From Anaerolineales bacterium (lineage in GTDB: Bacteria > Chloroflexota > Anaerolineae > Aggregatilineales > J027), in assembly GCA_020634155.1 (NCBI GenBank), contig JACKCI010000002.1, positions 1,302,001 through 1,366,000 of the forward strand: DNA of 64,000 nucleotides. The letters are read 5' to 3'. The translations under genes and the position numbers were made by a program. The first letter of the stretch is position 1. Each line of letters opens with the position of its first letter. The notes under the pieces were generated by a model that was not told the origin of the DNA, searched no databases, and saw only the letters and a list, made by a program, of their open reading frames with translations. This document shows, in pieces, positions 37,184-45,744 of the stretch.

Positions 37184-38257
37184 ATGTCGCTAAAAGATAA
37201 ACTAGCAGGTGTTGAAGCACGTTATCAGGAAATTGAGCGTCAATTGGCTGACCCCGACATTTTGGTGAACTATGAACGGGTCGCCCAACTGGCTCAAGAA
37301 AAATCCAATCTCGATGAGATTGTGACCCACTACCGCGAGTACAAGCAAGCCCTCCAGCAATACCAAGAGGCCAAGTCCTTGCTGGGTGACCCCGAATTGG
37401 GCGAGATGGCCCGTGAAGAATTTGACCAACTCGAAGAGCAAATCCCCCAAATGGAGGAGCATCTTAAAGTCTTGCTGCTGCCCAAAGACCCCCGCGATGA
37501 CCGCAACGTCATTGTCGAAATTCGGGGCGGGGCCGGTGGTGATGAAGCCGCCCTCTTTGCCGCTGACCTCTACCGCATGTATACCCGCTATGCTGAGACA
37601 CGCGGCTGGAAGGCTGATGTGATGACCGCTAATGAAACGGGTATTGGTGGCTTTAAAATTATCATCTTTGGCATTCGCGGTTTTGGGGCCTATAGCCGCA
37701 TGAAGTATGAAAGCGGTGTGCATCGTGTCCAGCGCGTACCCTCTACCGAGAGCCAAGGCCGTATCCACACCAGTACCGCCACTGTTGCGGTTTTGCCCGA
37801 AGTCGATGAGGTCGAGGTTGACCTCAATATGAATGATGTCCGTGTTGATGTCTTCCGCAGCCAAGGTGCAGGCGGTCAAAGCGTCAATACCACCGACTCC
37901 GCTGTCCGCATGACCCACATCCCGACGGGCCTTGTGGTCGAGTGCCAAGACGAGCGCTCCCAACTCCAAAACCGTGAGCGAGCCAAGAAAATCCTCATGG
38001 CCCGCCTCTACGAAATCGAGATGGAAAAGCAACGCAATGAAATCGAGAGTCAGCGCCGCAGCCAAGTTGGGGGCGGTGACCGTAGCGAGAAAATCCGCAC
38101 CTATAACTTTCCCCAGAACCGCGTCACCGACCACCGCATCAATTACTCCAGCTATAACTTGACTGCCGTGTTGGATGGCGCAATTGATGAGTTCATTGAT
38201 GAATTGGCAACCCGCGAACAAGCCGAGCGCCTTGAGTCGGAATTGAGCGAGGCCTAA
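37184..38257 (+). CDS. prfA: Peptide chain release factor 1
   Basis: 357 residues, normal for RF1. It recognises UAA/UAG and triggers peptidyl-tRNA hydrolysis through the GGQ motif (GAGGQSVNTTDSAVR, ~230). RF1-specific traits are VHRVQRVPSTESQGRIHTSTATV and the N-terminal coiled coil; GGAGGDEAALFA is the family signature. No programmed frameshift is present. Its stop overlaps the prmC start by one base (TAATG), and PrmC methylates the GGQ glutamine, so the pair is functionally linked. Confidence 0.97.
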   Translation: MSLKDKLAGVEARYQEIERQLADPDILVNYERVAQLAQEKSNLDEIVTHYREYKQALQQYQEAKSLLGDPELGEMAREEFDQLEEQIPQMEEHLKVLLLPKDPRDDRNVIVEIRGGAGGDEAALFAADLYRMYTRYAETRGWKADVMTANETGIGGFKIIIFGIRGFGAYSRMKYESGVHRVQRVPSTESQGRIHTSTATVAVLPEVDEVEVDLNMNDVRVDVFRSQGAGGQSVNTTDSAVRMTHIPTGLVVECQDERSQLQNRERAKKILMARLYEIEMEKQRNEIESQRRSQVGGGDRSEKIRTYNFPQNRVTDHRINYSSYNLTAVLDGAIDEFIDELATREQAERLESELSEA

Positions 38258-39114
38258 TGCCTACGGTGGGGGAAGCGCTGGCGCTTGCTCGTCAGCACTT
38301 GATGAGCAGCAGCGAGACCAGTGCCCTCGAAGCCCGTGTTCTCTTGAGCCATGTGGTGGGGCAATCCCCTACATGGCTTTTTGCCCACCCTGAAGCATCT
38401 CTGACTCCTGAGCAAGAAGCTGCCTATCAGCACCTCATCCAACAACGCCAGCAGGGGCATCCTGTCGCCTATCTGATTGGCAGGCGCGAGTTTTACCGAT
38501 GGGAGTTTGCCGTCAATGACCATGTGCTGATTCCTCGCCCTGAAACCGAGTTGCTGGTCGAGAAGGCCGTCGCGTGGTTGAACGCCCGCACTACCCCAGA
38601 TGCTGATTTATGTGTGGTGGATGTCGGCACGGGTAGCGGTATCATCGCTATTTCTGTTGCCTTGCTTTGCCCCGCTGTGACCGTTCACGCTACTGACATT
38701 AGCCCCGATGCCCTTGCTACTGCTCAAGCCAACGCCCAACGCTTAGGCGCTAACGTGCATTTTGCACAAGGCGATTTGCTGATTCCAGCCCAAGCTGATT
38801 TAATTGTGGCGAATCTGCCCTATATTGCGCGTGATGAACTCTCAGCCCTTGCTGTCGCCCAATTCGAGCCACATCTTGCCTTGGATGGTGGCCCTGATGG
38901 ATTAGACCTCATTCGACGCCTGCTTTACCAAATCCCGCAATATTGGCGACCTAAAGGATGTATCTTGCTGGAAATTGGAGCCAATCAGGGCGCTGCGGTG
39001 CGTGAGTTGGCGTCAAACCTGCTGGGTGGTGTTACAATAAGCCTATATCAAGACCTTGCAGGCTTAGATCGGATTGTGGAGATAAATTATGACAGTGGTG
39101 ATGCCTGCCAGTGA
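38257..39114 (+). CDS. prmC: Release factor glutamine methyltransferase
   Basis: 285 residues. It methylates the GGQ glutamine of RF1/RF2. The N-terminal helical domain (RQHLMSSSETSALEARVLL) and linker GRREFYRWEF, LIPRPETELLVE are typical; SAM site VDVGTGSGIIAISVA. The catalytic motif reads NLPY (VANLPYIARDE) rather than the usual NPPY. Coupled to prfA; its end overlaps tsaC by 26 bases. Confidence 0.95.
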   Translation: MPTVGEALALARQHLMSSSETSALEARVLLSHVVGQSPTWLFAHPEASLTPEQEAAYQHLIQQRQQGHPVAYLIGRREFYRWEFAVNDHVLIPRPETELLVEKAVAWLNARTTPDADLCVVDVGTGSGIIAISVALLCPAVTVHATDISPDALATAQANAQRLGANVHFAQGDLLIPAQADLIVANLPYIARDELSALAVAQFEPHLALDGGPDGLDLIRRLLYQIPQYWRPKGCILLEIGANQGAAVRELASNLLGGVTISLYQDLAGLDRIVEINYDSGDACQ

Positions 39115-39712
39115 CCCCAACACCGTGACAGTTGCGGCGGAGTTTTTAACAGCGGGTCAACTTATTGTAATGCCAACCGATACCGTCTATGGTGTGGCGG
39201 CGCGGCTTTCGGATGACGCCATCTTGCGCCTCTATCTTGCTAAAGAGCGCCCACCGGACAAGGCTATCCCGATTTTGCTGTCCTCCGTTGATGATGTCGA
39301 GCAGGTCGCCCAGCCCATGCCCTCTTATCTGCGGGCGATGGCCCAACGCTTCTGGCCCGGCCCGTTGACGTTGGTCTTGCCCAAGCGTGATGGCCTGCCC
39401 CAACGGGTATCAGCCTTGCCAACGGTGGGGGTGCGTGTTCCGGATAACGCCACTGCTCAAGCTATTATCCGCGCAGCAGGGGGGGCCTTAGCCGTTACCA
39501 GCGCCAACCGTTCTGGGCAACCCGCCGCCCGCACTGTGCAGGAAGCCATTGAGCAACTCGGTGACTCGATTGCCCTAGCAATTGATGGCGGACGTTGCGA
39601 ACTTGAAATCGCTTCAACGGTAGCCGCCATTGAAGGACGCACAGTGCGCGTAGTGCGCGAGGGGCCAATTACCGAGGCTATGTTACAAGCTGCGATTCGG
39701 GCGGAGGACTAA
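39089..39712 (+). CDS. tsaC: L-threonylcarbamoyladenylate synthase
   Basis: 207 residues, TsaC/YrdC/Sua5 family. It makes threonylcarbamoyl-AMP from Thr, bicarbonate and ATP for the t6A37 tRNA modification. Motifs: MPTDTVYGVAARLSD, KERPPDKAIPILL, GPLTLVLPKR, RVPDNATAQAII and VTSANRSGQPAA. Length fits the single-domain TsaC form. GGAGA lies upstream of ATG 39089, and the stop overlaps the next ATG (TAATG). Confidence 0.95.
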   Translation: MTVVMPASDPNTVTVAAEFLTAGQLIVMPTDTVYGVAARLSDDAILRLYLAKERPPDKAIPILLSSVDDVEQVAQPMPSYLRAMAQRFWPGPLTLVLPKRDGLPQRVSALPTVGVRVPDNATAQAIIRAAGGALAVTSANRSGQPAARTVQEAIEQLGDSIALAIDGGRCELEIASTVAAIEGRTVRVVREGPITEAMLQAAIRAED

Positions 39713-40392
39713 TGGACGACCAACAAATCTATCACGACGACGAACCCTATACCGAAGGCGAATATGCCGAGGTCGCGGAGACCGAAGTCCTTGATGAACA
39801 TGACGAGCAATCCCTTGCTGAGAGCCAATCCGCCAGCGAACGTGTGCAAGAATTGGCCCCTGAAGCCATCCGCCAACGCAGCAGTAATCGCCTCGCCATC
39901 TTCCCCTTAGCGATGGGCTTTATTGGCTTGGGAGCGGTCTTGCTCGCGGAAAATCGTATTGAGGGCTTAACTATTGGCCTTGGTCAAGCCTCGATTGTCC
40001 TGATTGGGGCGCTGGTCTTGACCTTTCTCTTTCGTTTTTTTACATCGGGTCGGCGTGAGCGTGGCCTCTTTTTCCTTGCGGTGGTCATCATCTCATGGGG
40101 CATAGTCCTTGCCATGTCCACGATTGATAACGAGACCTTTCCCATTGAGGAGTTTTGGCCCCTTGCCATTGCTGGGGTCGGTATCGCCTTTTTTATGACC
40201 TTTTTGTTTGAGCGCAACCACCAGACTGGCTTGGTCTTTCCCGGTATCATTTTGCTCTTCACAACGGGTATCTTGTTTATTGGAACATTGGGCATTATCA
40301 CCGACGCCATGCAGGATTTTGTGCGTGATTATTGGCCCCTCGCCCTTGCTTTTCTCGGCCTAACCTTATTGCCAGCGGCCTTCCAAGATTGA
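39712..40392 (+). CDS. Multi-pass membrane protein with acidic N-terminus
   Basis: 226 residues. Residues 1-~50 are very acidic and disordered; from ~62 on there are about six hydrophobic helices in pairs (for example LTIGLGQASIVLIGALVLTFLF and GLFFLAVVIISWGIVLAM), resembling the small-helix-pair proteins of the LiaF/DUF5668 type. No catalytic motif. Coupled to tsaC by one base and one base from the following GT4 gene. Function unknown. Confidence 0.7.
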   Translation: MDDQQIYHDDEPYTEGEYAEVAETEVLDEHDEQSLAESQSASERVQELAPEAIRQRSSNRLAIFPLAMGFIGLGAVLLAENRIEGLTIGLGQASIVLIGALVLTFLFRFFTSGRRERGLFFLAVVIISWGIVLAMSTIDNETFPIEEFWPLAIAGVGIAFFMTFLFERNHQTGLVFPGIILLFTTGILFIGTLGIITDAMQDFVRDYWPLALAFLGLTLLPAAFQD

Positions 40393-40393
40393 T

Positions 40394-41497
40394 ATGAACA
40401 TTGCCATTGACGCCAGCCGCACCACCCGCCGCCAGCGCACGGGCACCGAAAACTATGCCCTGCAATTGTTGCGCCACCTTGCTGCTTTAGAGAACCTGCA
40501 TCATTACACCCTTTATTTCCGTGATGAGCCACCCCGCGACTTGTTCCCATCTCACCCCAACTGGACACAGCGGGTTATTCCTTGGCGGCGGATGTGGACA
40601 CATTTGCGCTTTGCTGAAGAGCTATGGCGTACCCGTCCCGATGTGACCTTTGTGCCAGCCCATACCTTGCCGCGTCATTTTCCCGGTAAGGCCGTGGTGA
40701 CCATCCATGACTTGGGCTATCTGCACTTTCCCGATGCTCACCCCCTTAAAGAACGCCGCTATCTGGATTGGTCAACAGCCTTTAGCGCCCGTCGTGCCAC
40801 CTTAGTCTTAGCAGACTCCCAAGCCACCCAAGCCGATTTAGTCAAGCACTACCAGATTCCTGCTGAAAAAATCCGCGTGGTCTATCCCGGTGTCGATGAC
40901 AGCTTGCGGCCCGTAACCGACCCCCAACAGTTGGCCCATGTCCGCGCTAAATATGGTCTCAATGAGCGCTATCTCTTTTTCCTTGGCACCCTCCAACCCC
41001 GCAAGAATATCGAGCGCTTGGTCAAGGCCTATGCCCGTTGGTGGTTGCGCTCCAATACCACCGATGTTCAGTTGGTGTTAAGCGGGAATGCAGGTTGGCT
41101 CTATCAAGAGGCGTGGACAGCCAATATTGAAGGCGTCCACTTGACGGGCTATGTTGCTGATGAGGATGTGGCTGCCCTTTATAGTGGAGCCATCGCGCTT
41201 GTATTCCCCTCTCTCTATGAGGGCTTCGGCTTTCCGGTCTTGGAAGCCATGCGGTGCGGCACACCCGTCATCTGCTCCAATACCTCCTCCTTGCCGGAAC
41301 TAGTGGGAGATGCCGCCCTTTTGGTTGATCCAACCAGCACCGACGACATCGCTACGGCTATCGGACGCCTCGTCAAAGATGATGCCTTGCGCCAAGACCT
41401 TATCACCAAAGGCTATCAACAAGCCGCCCAGTTCACATGGCAGCGCACCGCCGAGCAGACCCTTGCCGTATTAGAGGAGGCCTTGGCGTTATCGTGA
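40394..41497 (+). CDS. Family-4 glycosyltransferase (mannosyltransferase-like)
   Basis: 367 residues. N-terminal IDASRTTRRQRTGTENYALQLL is the Gly-Thr-Glu acceptor loop of mannosyltransferase-like GT4 enzymes; VTIHDLGYLHFPDAHPL, VYPGVDDSLRP, FLGTLQPRKNIERLV and SLYEGFGFPVLEAMRCGTPV complete the fold. Its stop overlaps the next GTG start, coupling it to the TagA-like enzyme. Confidence 0.9.
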   Translation: MNIAIDASRTTRRQRTGTENYALQLLRHLAALENLHHYTLYFRDEPPRDLFPSHPNWTQRVIPWRRMWTHLRFAEELWRTRPDVTFVPAHTLPRHFPGKAVVTIHDLGYLHFPDAHPLKERRYLDWSTAFSARRATLVLADSQATQADLVKHYQIPAEKIRVVYPGVDDSLRPVTDPQQLAHVRAKYGLNERYLFFLGTLQPRKNIERLVKAYARWWLRSNTTDVQLVLSGNAGWLYQEAWTANIEGVHLTGYVADEDVAALYSGAIALVFPSLYEGFGFPVLEAMRCGTPVICSNTSSLPELVGDAALLVDPTSTDDIATAIGRLVKDDALRQDLITKGYQQAAQFTWQRTAEQTLAVLEEALALS

Positions 41498-42255
41498 AGA
41501 CGGTTTCGATTCTTGGGGTACCCATCCACCCCCATACCTATGACTCATGGCTTGACCATATCGCAACGTGGATACAAGCTGCTGACCGTCTCTATCATGT
41601 CTGCACCGTTAATCCCGAATTTGTCATCATCGCCCAATCCGACCCCGGCTTTTATCGCGTGCTGTGCCAAGCGGATGCCTGCCTTGCTGATGGCACGGGG
41701 TTATTCCTTGCTTCGCGTTGGCTCAAACGCCCTTTGCCCAGCCGTGTCACGGGCTCCGATGGTGTGCCGAAGTTGGCGGAACGCGCTGCTCATGAGGGGT
41801 GGCGTTTGTTCTTATTGGGAGCCGCATCCGGTGTTGCCGACCAAGCCGCCGCCAAGCTCCAAGTTGTTCATCCCGCCCTGCAAATTGTCGGCACTTATGC
41901 AGGTAGCCCTGCTGATACTGAAGCCGAGGCTATCCTTGCAATGGTCAATGCCAGTGGTGCCGATGTCCTCTTAGTGGCCTACGGTGCGCCCAAGCAGGAT
42001 TTATGGATTGCCCAACACCGTGACCAATTGCAAGTCAAGGTAGCGATGGGTGTCGGTGGCTCTTTTGACTTTATCGCGGGTGTGATTCCGCGTGCCCCGC
42101 GCTGGATGCGTCGTCTCGGCATAGAGTGGCTCTTTCGCTTGTTACGCCAACCCTCGCGCTGGCGGCGGATGTTACGCTTGCCTACGTTTGTGCTGGCCGT
42201 GCTGCGCTATGGCGAACACCCAACGCCTAAATTGTCCAAACACTTGAATATCTGA
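41494..42255 (+). CDS. WecG/TagA/CpsF family glycosyltransferase
   Basis: 253 residues, the normal length. The family transfers N-acetylmannosamine(-uronic acid) or glucose to a lipid-linked intermediate. Motifs: TVNPEFVIIAQSDPGF, ADGTGLFLASRWL, RVTGSDGVPKL, GAPKQDLWIAQH, and AMGVGGSFDFIAG. GTG 41494 is chosen (GTGA overlap with the preceding stop); the longer frame from 41437 runs inside the GT4 gene. Membrane-peripheral. Confidence 0.92.
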   Translation: MKTVSILGVPIHPHTYDSWLDHIATWIQAADRLYHVCTVNPEFVIIAQSDPGFYRVLCQADACLADGTGLFLASRWLKRPLPSRVTGSDGVPKLAERAAHEGWRLFLLGAASGVADQAAAKLQVVHPALQIVGTYAGSPADTEAEAILAMVNASGADVLLVAYGAPKQDLWIAQHRDQLQVKVAMGVGGSFDFIAGVIPRAPRWMRRLGIEWLFRLLRQPSRWRRMLRLPTFVLAVLRYGEHPTPKLSKHLNI

Positions 42256-42292
42256 AAAAACTCCACTACAGTCTCTTAAAAGGAGGGTGATG

Positions 42293-42517
42293 ATGTCAAA
42301 TCCCACACAACTGCTTGGAAATTTAACTATGCAAGAACTAAAGCAACTTATTCGTGAGACCTTGCAAGAGGAAGGGCTATTGCCCACAGGTCGCCATAGT
42401 TATCGTCTTGCCAAGCCTGACCTTGCAGTGTGGCAATCTATAGTTGAGAATTTGATACCCACACCAGAAGGGGTGCCAACCCCAACGCAAATGCTCCGCG
42501 AGGATCGTGATAGATGA
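42293..42517 (+). CDS. Small antitoxin-like protein upstream of a PIN-domain toxin
   Basis: 74 residues. The start is set at ATG 42293, 6 bases after a perfect AGGAGG; GTG 42287 and ATG 42290 are alternatives. The body is helical and charged (MQELKQLIRETLQEEG), with no clear DNA-binding motif. Its end overlaps the PIN gene by 4 bases, the usual antitoxin-toxin layout. Identification rests on position and size. Confidence 0.55.
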   Translation: MSNPTQLLGNLTMQELKQLIRETLQEEGLLPTGRHSYRLAKPDLAVWQSIVENLIPTPEGVPTPTQMLREDRDR

Positions 42518-42948
42518 CATCGGCACTTGTTGTTGATACTAGCGTTCTAGTCCAAGCCTTTGTGGAGGATCGCTATACGACCCAAGCTAGGGCCATGCTG
42601 CTTGAAGCATTCAATGAACAAACCGATTTGCATATCCTTGAATTTGGGTTAGTTGAATGTGTCAATATCTTTTGGAAACGGGTCATGTTTCACGGGCTGC
42701 AGTTGAGCAAAGCAAAGGTTGCGGTGAGTAACTTACAATCGACACCTTTGGTTATTCATTCATCCGACGATTACTTCTTGCAGGCGCTTGATATTGGTGT
42801 AGAAAATCATTTACCGATTTATGATTCTTTGTACATTGTGCTGGCAGACCGTCTGAATCTTCAATTCATCACAGACGACGCTAAACAATCTTCTATTGCT
42901 GCAAAGGTGGGTATTGCACTAAAACCCATCACAGATTTTGCGGGTTAA
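42514..42948 (+). CDS. PIN-domain ribonuclease toxin (VapC-like)
   Basis: 144 residues. VVDTSVLVQAF gives the first acidic residue of the PIN site, a Glu follows in the HILEFGLVECVNIFWKR segment, and IYDSLYIVLADRLNLQFITDD gives the C-terminal Asp cluster. PIN toxins cleave RNA using Mg2+. It is coupled to the antitoxin-like gene. DNA is AT-richer than the flanking glycosyltransferase genes, consistent with acquisition. Confidence 0.85.
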   Translation: MTSALVVDTSVLVQAFVEDRYTTQARAMLLEAFNEQTDLHILEFGLVECVNIFWKRVMFHGLQLSKAKVAVSNLQSTPLVIHSSDDYFLQALDIGVENHLPIYDSLYIVLADRLNLQFITDDAKQSSIAAKVGIALKPITDFAG

Positions 42949-42951
42949 TTG

Positions 42952-43182
42952 ATGATGAAATGGGAATACTGCCAAATCATCAAGCGCAACACCCATGAGG
43001 ATGTGCCGAAATATATAGTCACCATGAACGACAAGACCCGTGATGTACCCCAATGGGAAGGCCTGCACGAGATACGGGTGTTGGATGTTTTCGGGGATGA
43101 AGGCTGGGAACTGGTGCAGGTGATTCGTGTCTCAGCAGATTGGACTCAGTTTTATTTAAAACGACCAATAGGTGGTTCTTAA
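42952..43182 (+). CDS. Small DUF4177-like protein
   Basis: 76 residues from ATG 42952 (ATG 42955 is also possible). KWEYCQIIK at the N-terminus and GDEGWELVQVI...FYLKRP at the C-terminus match the DUF4177 pattern, a small beta-alpha protein of unknown function. It begins 3 bases after the PIN toxin and ends 3 bases before a GT4 gene. Confidence 0.6.
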   Translation: MMKWEYCQIIKRNTHEDVPKYIVTMNDKTRDVPQWEGLHEIRVLDVFGDEGWELVQVIRVSADWTQFYLKRPIGGS

Positions 43183-43185
43183 AAG

Positions 43186-44325
43186 ATGACCCTTTATTTA
43201 GATGTCTCCGCAGGCGTCAATGTTGTGGCTGGCTTAGGTCGCTATAGCCGTTCCCTGACCCGTGCCCTATTACCCCTCCTCGATGAGCCGCCAACCCTCT
43301 TTTATAACCGCATTAATGACCGCAGCCAACCCATTGCTGGCCTTGAACATTGCCCCGAAAAAACGGTCAAGCTAGGCTATAAGCCTTGGCGGATGGCGGC
43401 ATGGATGGGCCAGTTGCTCCATGTTCCCTTTAATCGGTTAGTACCGAATGCAGCGCTTTTCCACGCTCACGAGCATTTGCTCATTCCCTTGCGGGGTGTA
43501 CCAACCGTGCTGACGGTGCATGACCTGATTTATAAGATATTCCCGCAACATCATAAGCGCCTCAATCACATCTACCTCAACTATGCTATGCCTCTGTTTG
43601 TGAAACGTGCTGACCATATCATCACCATCTCCGAGGCCAGCAAGCGCGACCTGATAAACTTCTATGGCACCCCATCAGAGAAAATCACCGTCATTTATGA
43701 GGCAGCAGATACCGATTTTCAACCACCTGACCCCGACCATATTGAGGCTGTACGCCAGCAATACAACCTACCGCAGCAATTCTTATTGGTGGTTGGCACT
43801 ATCGAGCCGCGCAAAAATTACAGCCGCTTGGCCCAAGCGCTCATGGTCTTGCGCCAAAAGCATCCCGATTTGAAGTTGGTGGTGGTGGGGAGCCGCGGCT
43901 GGTTAACCGAGGAGTTCTTCCAAACCATTGCCGATAGTGGTGCAACCGAGCATATTATCTTTCCCGGCTTCGTGCCAGACATCCATCTACCGAGCGTCTA
44001 TGCGGCTGCTACTATCCTTGTGATGGCTTCCGTTTACGAAGGCTTTGGCTTGCCAGTCTTAGAGGCAATGGCGTGTGGGACACCCGTCGTCAGCAGTAAC
44101 GCCTCCAGTTTGCCAGAACTAGGGGGCGATGTGGCCCGCTATTTTGACCCGCACAATCTGGATGAGATGGTTGCCGCACTTGATGAGGTGCTGTCAGATG
44201 AGACCCTTCAACACCAGATGCAAAAAGACGGCCCGCCCCATGCCGCTCAATTTTCATGGGACCGCGCCGCCCGCGAGACTTTGGCTGTCTATTCGTCTTT
44301 ATCGTCGGTAAATACTGGCAAATGA
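43186..44325 (+). CDS. Family-4 glycosyltransferase (mannosyltransferase-like)
   Basis: 379 residues. AGVNVVAGLGRYSRSLTRAL (acceptor loop), LTVHDLIYKIFPQHHKRL, VGTIEPRKNYSRLA, and SVYEGFGLPVLEAMACGTPVVSSN (E-x7-E). Similar in plan to the enzyme at 40394. Its 3' end overlaps the convergent phosphoribosyltransferase gene by 37 bases. Confidence 0.9.
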   Translation: MTLYLDVSAGVNVVAGLGRYSRSLTRALLPLLDEPPTLFYNRINDRSQPIAGLEHCPEKTVKLGYKPWRMAAWMGQLLHVPFNRLVPNAALFHAHEHLLIPLRGVPTVLTVHDLIYKIFPQHHKRLNHIYLNYAMPLFVKRADHIITISEASKRDLINFYGTPSEKITVIYEAADTDFQPPDPDHIEAVRQQYNLPQQFLLVVGTIEPRKNYSRLAQALMVLRQKHPDLKLVVVGSRGWLTEEFFQTIADSGATEHIIFPGFVPDIHLPSVYAAATILVMASVYEGFGLPVLEAMACGTPVVSSNASSLPELGGDVARYFDPHNLDEMVAALDEVLSDETLQHQMQKDGPPHAAQFSWDRAARETLAVYSSLSSVNTGK

Positions 44326-44852
44326 CCGAGCGCAATCACGTTTGACCACTTGGCTTTGTCGCCTTCGGTAAAGATAGCCGCTTCTGCCACAATCTCGACT
44401 TCAGCAAGCCGCATAATTTCGTGCATAGCTTGGAGGGTGCTGCCTGTGCTGATCACATCATCAATGAGCGCTACCCGTCGGTGTGTAATCAAGTTACGGT
44501 CTTTTTCATCAAGATAGAGGACTTGGGGCTTACCCGTCGTAATAGAGAGCGTCTCCGCCCGTACTGCTTCGCCCATATAGGGCTTATAATCTTTGCGGAG
44601 TACCACATAGGGCAAGTCCATCAAGACGCTCATGGCATGAACGAGCGGGATACTCTTGGCTTCGGCGGTAATCAGCACTTCGGGGTTATGGTTAGCGAGT
44701 TTCATCGCCAAGTCACGGGCCACGGCCTCGACCAATTCAGTATCCCCAAGGATATTGATAATGGCGATTCGCACCCCCGGCGCAACCTCAAACAGGGGTA
44801 GATCGCGCTCAATACCCGCAACATTCACTTTATAGATTTGGCGGTCATCCAC
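44289..44852 (-). CDS. Type I phosphoribosyltransferase (adenine/xanthine PRT-like)
   Basis: 187 residues from GTG 44852. The PRPP site is VALIDDVISTGSTLQAM; AEAKSIPLVHAMSVLMDLPYVVLRKDYKPYM resembles the hood and flexible loop of Apt/PurR-type PRTs. It probably salvages a purine base or acts as a PRPP-sensing regulator. GTG 44852 is preferred to ATG 44882 because AAAGGA precedes it and it lies 4 bases after the upstream stop. Last gene of a three-gene unit. Confidence 0.78.
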   Translation of the reverse strand: MDDRQIYKVNVAGIERDLPLFEVAPGVRIAIINILGDTELVEAVARDLAMKLANHNPEVLITAEAKSIPLVHAMSVLMDLPYVVLRKDYKPYMGEAVRAETLSITTGKPQVLYLDEKDRNLITHRRVALIDDVISTGSTLQAMHEIMRLAEVEIVAEAAIFTEGDKAKWSNVIALGHLPVFTDDKDE

Positions 44853-44856
44853 AGTC

Positions 44857-45303
44857 TTATCGTCCTTTATGCAGATACTCATAGATAGGCTGAACAACAG
44901 CAATAAATTCAGCGAGGCGCTTGGCAGTGAAGACTTGTTGGTCGGTAGTCAGGGCCTCACTCGGATAGGCTTCATACAATTTTGTCCAACCGCGATCCCA
45001 TGTCTCCGCCACAACCTGATCACCCAGTGCGGCTCGTATTTCGAGTATATAAGGGAAAAAAGCCTCTAGCAATCGTTGGTTGAGGTCTTTGTTACGGCTC
45101 TCAAAGTGCAGGCCAACTTCTAACATGCGCCCGTTGCGGGCATTGGGACGCGAGACCTCATAGTGAATGGCTCGCTCCTCAAAATAGACTTGGAAGAACC
45201 AGCGTGTTTCACCCAGCCGATATTTTTTATAAGGGGTAGGCATCCTATCGGGCAGGAGTTGGCCTAGCCCTTTCATGAAATCTGTGTGTTTCAGTTCAGA
45301 CAT
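44857..45303 (-). CDS. Conserved-looking protein of unknown function
   Basis: 148 residues, soluble, no signal or membrane helix. The segment RWFFQVYFEERAIHYEVSR and the VGLHFESRNKDLNQRLLEAF stretch suggest a DUF4268-like or nuclease-accessory fold, but I cannot assign it. The start overlaps the upstream gene by 8 bases and the stop lies 4 bases before the PRT start, so all three are co-translated. Confidence 0.6.
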   Translation of the reverse strand: MSELKHTDFMKGLGQLLPDRMPTPYKKYRLGETRWFFQVYFEERAIHYEVSRPNARNGRMLEVGLHFESRNKDLNQRLLEAFFPYILEIRAALGDQVVAETWDRGWTKLYEAYPSEALTTDQQVFTAKRLAEFIAVVQPIYEYLHKGR

Positions 45304-45709
45304 CTGTGGCAGTCAACCAATCTATCGCTTCATCCCAATCGGTGAAATCTTTAATCTGGCCTGCTCCAGTAGGGGTACGGCGCATAAAGCTGCTGGCGAA
45401 GCGTGCATAAGGGCCAGTGTTGAACACATAGGCCGACCGAATATCGTCTGGCAGATTCAGTTCACGAATCACAGGCCCTAGTACATCCAGAAAATATTGA
45501 CTCGGTGGGCCAGCCTCACGCAAATCGTAGAGTATTCGTACAGGTGACCGCAGCTTGTCGTTACTGGCGCGGATAAATGCTATCCACTTGTCTACGGTCT
45601 CGCGCTTCCAACTCATGACTTGGACGACAACAATCCAACTCGCCTTGATGACATAGATTTTCAGGTCGTTGTCATCAATTAATACCCTGCAACCATCTGG
45701 CTCGTCCAT
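45296..45709 (-). CDS. Possible STAS/SEC14-like small protein
   Basis: 137 residues. A core of alternating strands and helices (LKIYVIKASWIVVVQVM, PVRILYDLREAGPPSQYF) resembles STAS-like domains seen in bacterial hypothetical proteins; no catalytic motif is visible. First gene of the unit that ends with the phosphoribosyltransferase. Family assignment is tentative. Confidence 0.5.
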   Translation of the reverse strand: MDEPDGCRVLIDDNDLKIYVIKASWIVVVQVMSWKRETVDKWIAFIRASNDKLRSPVRILYDLREAGPPSQYFLDVLGPVIRELNLPDDIRSAYVFNTGPYARFASSFMRRTPTGAGQIKDFTDWDEAIDWLTATDV

Positions 45710-45744
45710 CCCACATGCTCTACCTCTACTCAGTCATGTAAACG

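Noticed and set aside
37202..38221. A 339-codon open frame on the minus strand across prfA
   Set aside because: It lies wholly antisense to a textbook release factor 1 gene; high GC at third positions keeps the opposite frame open. No ribosome site or recognisable domain.
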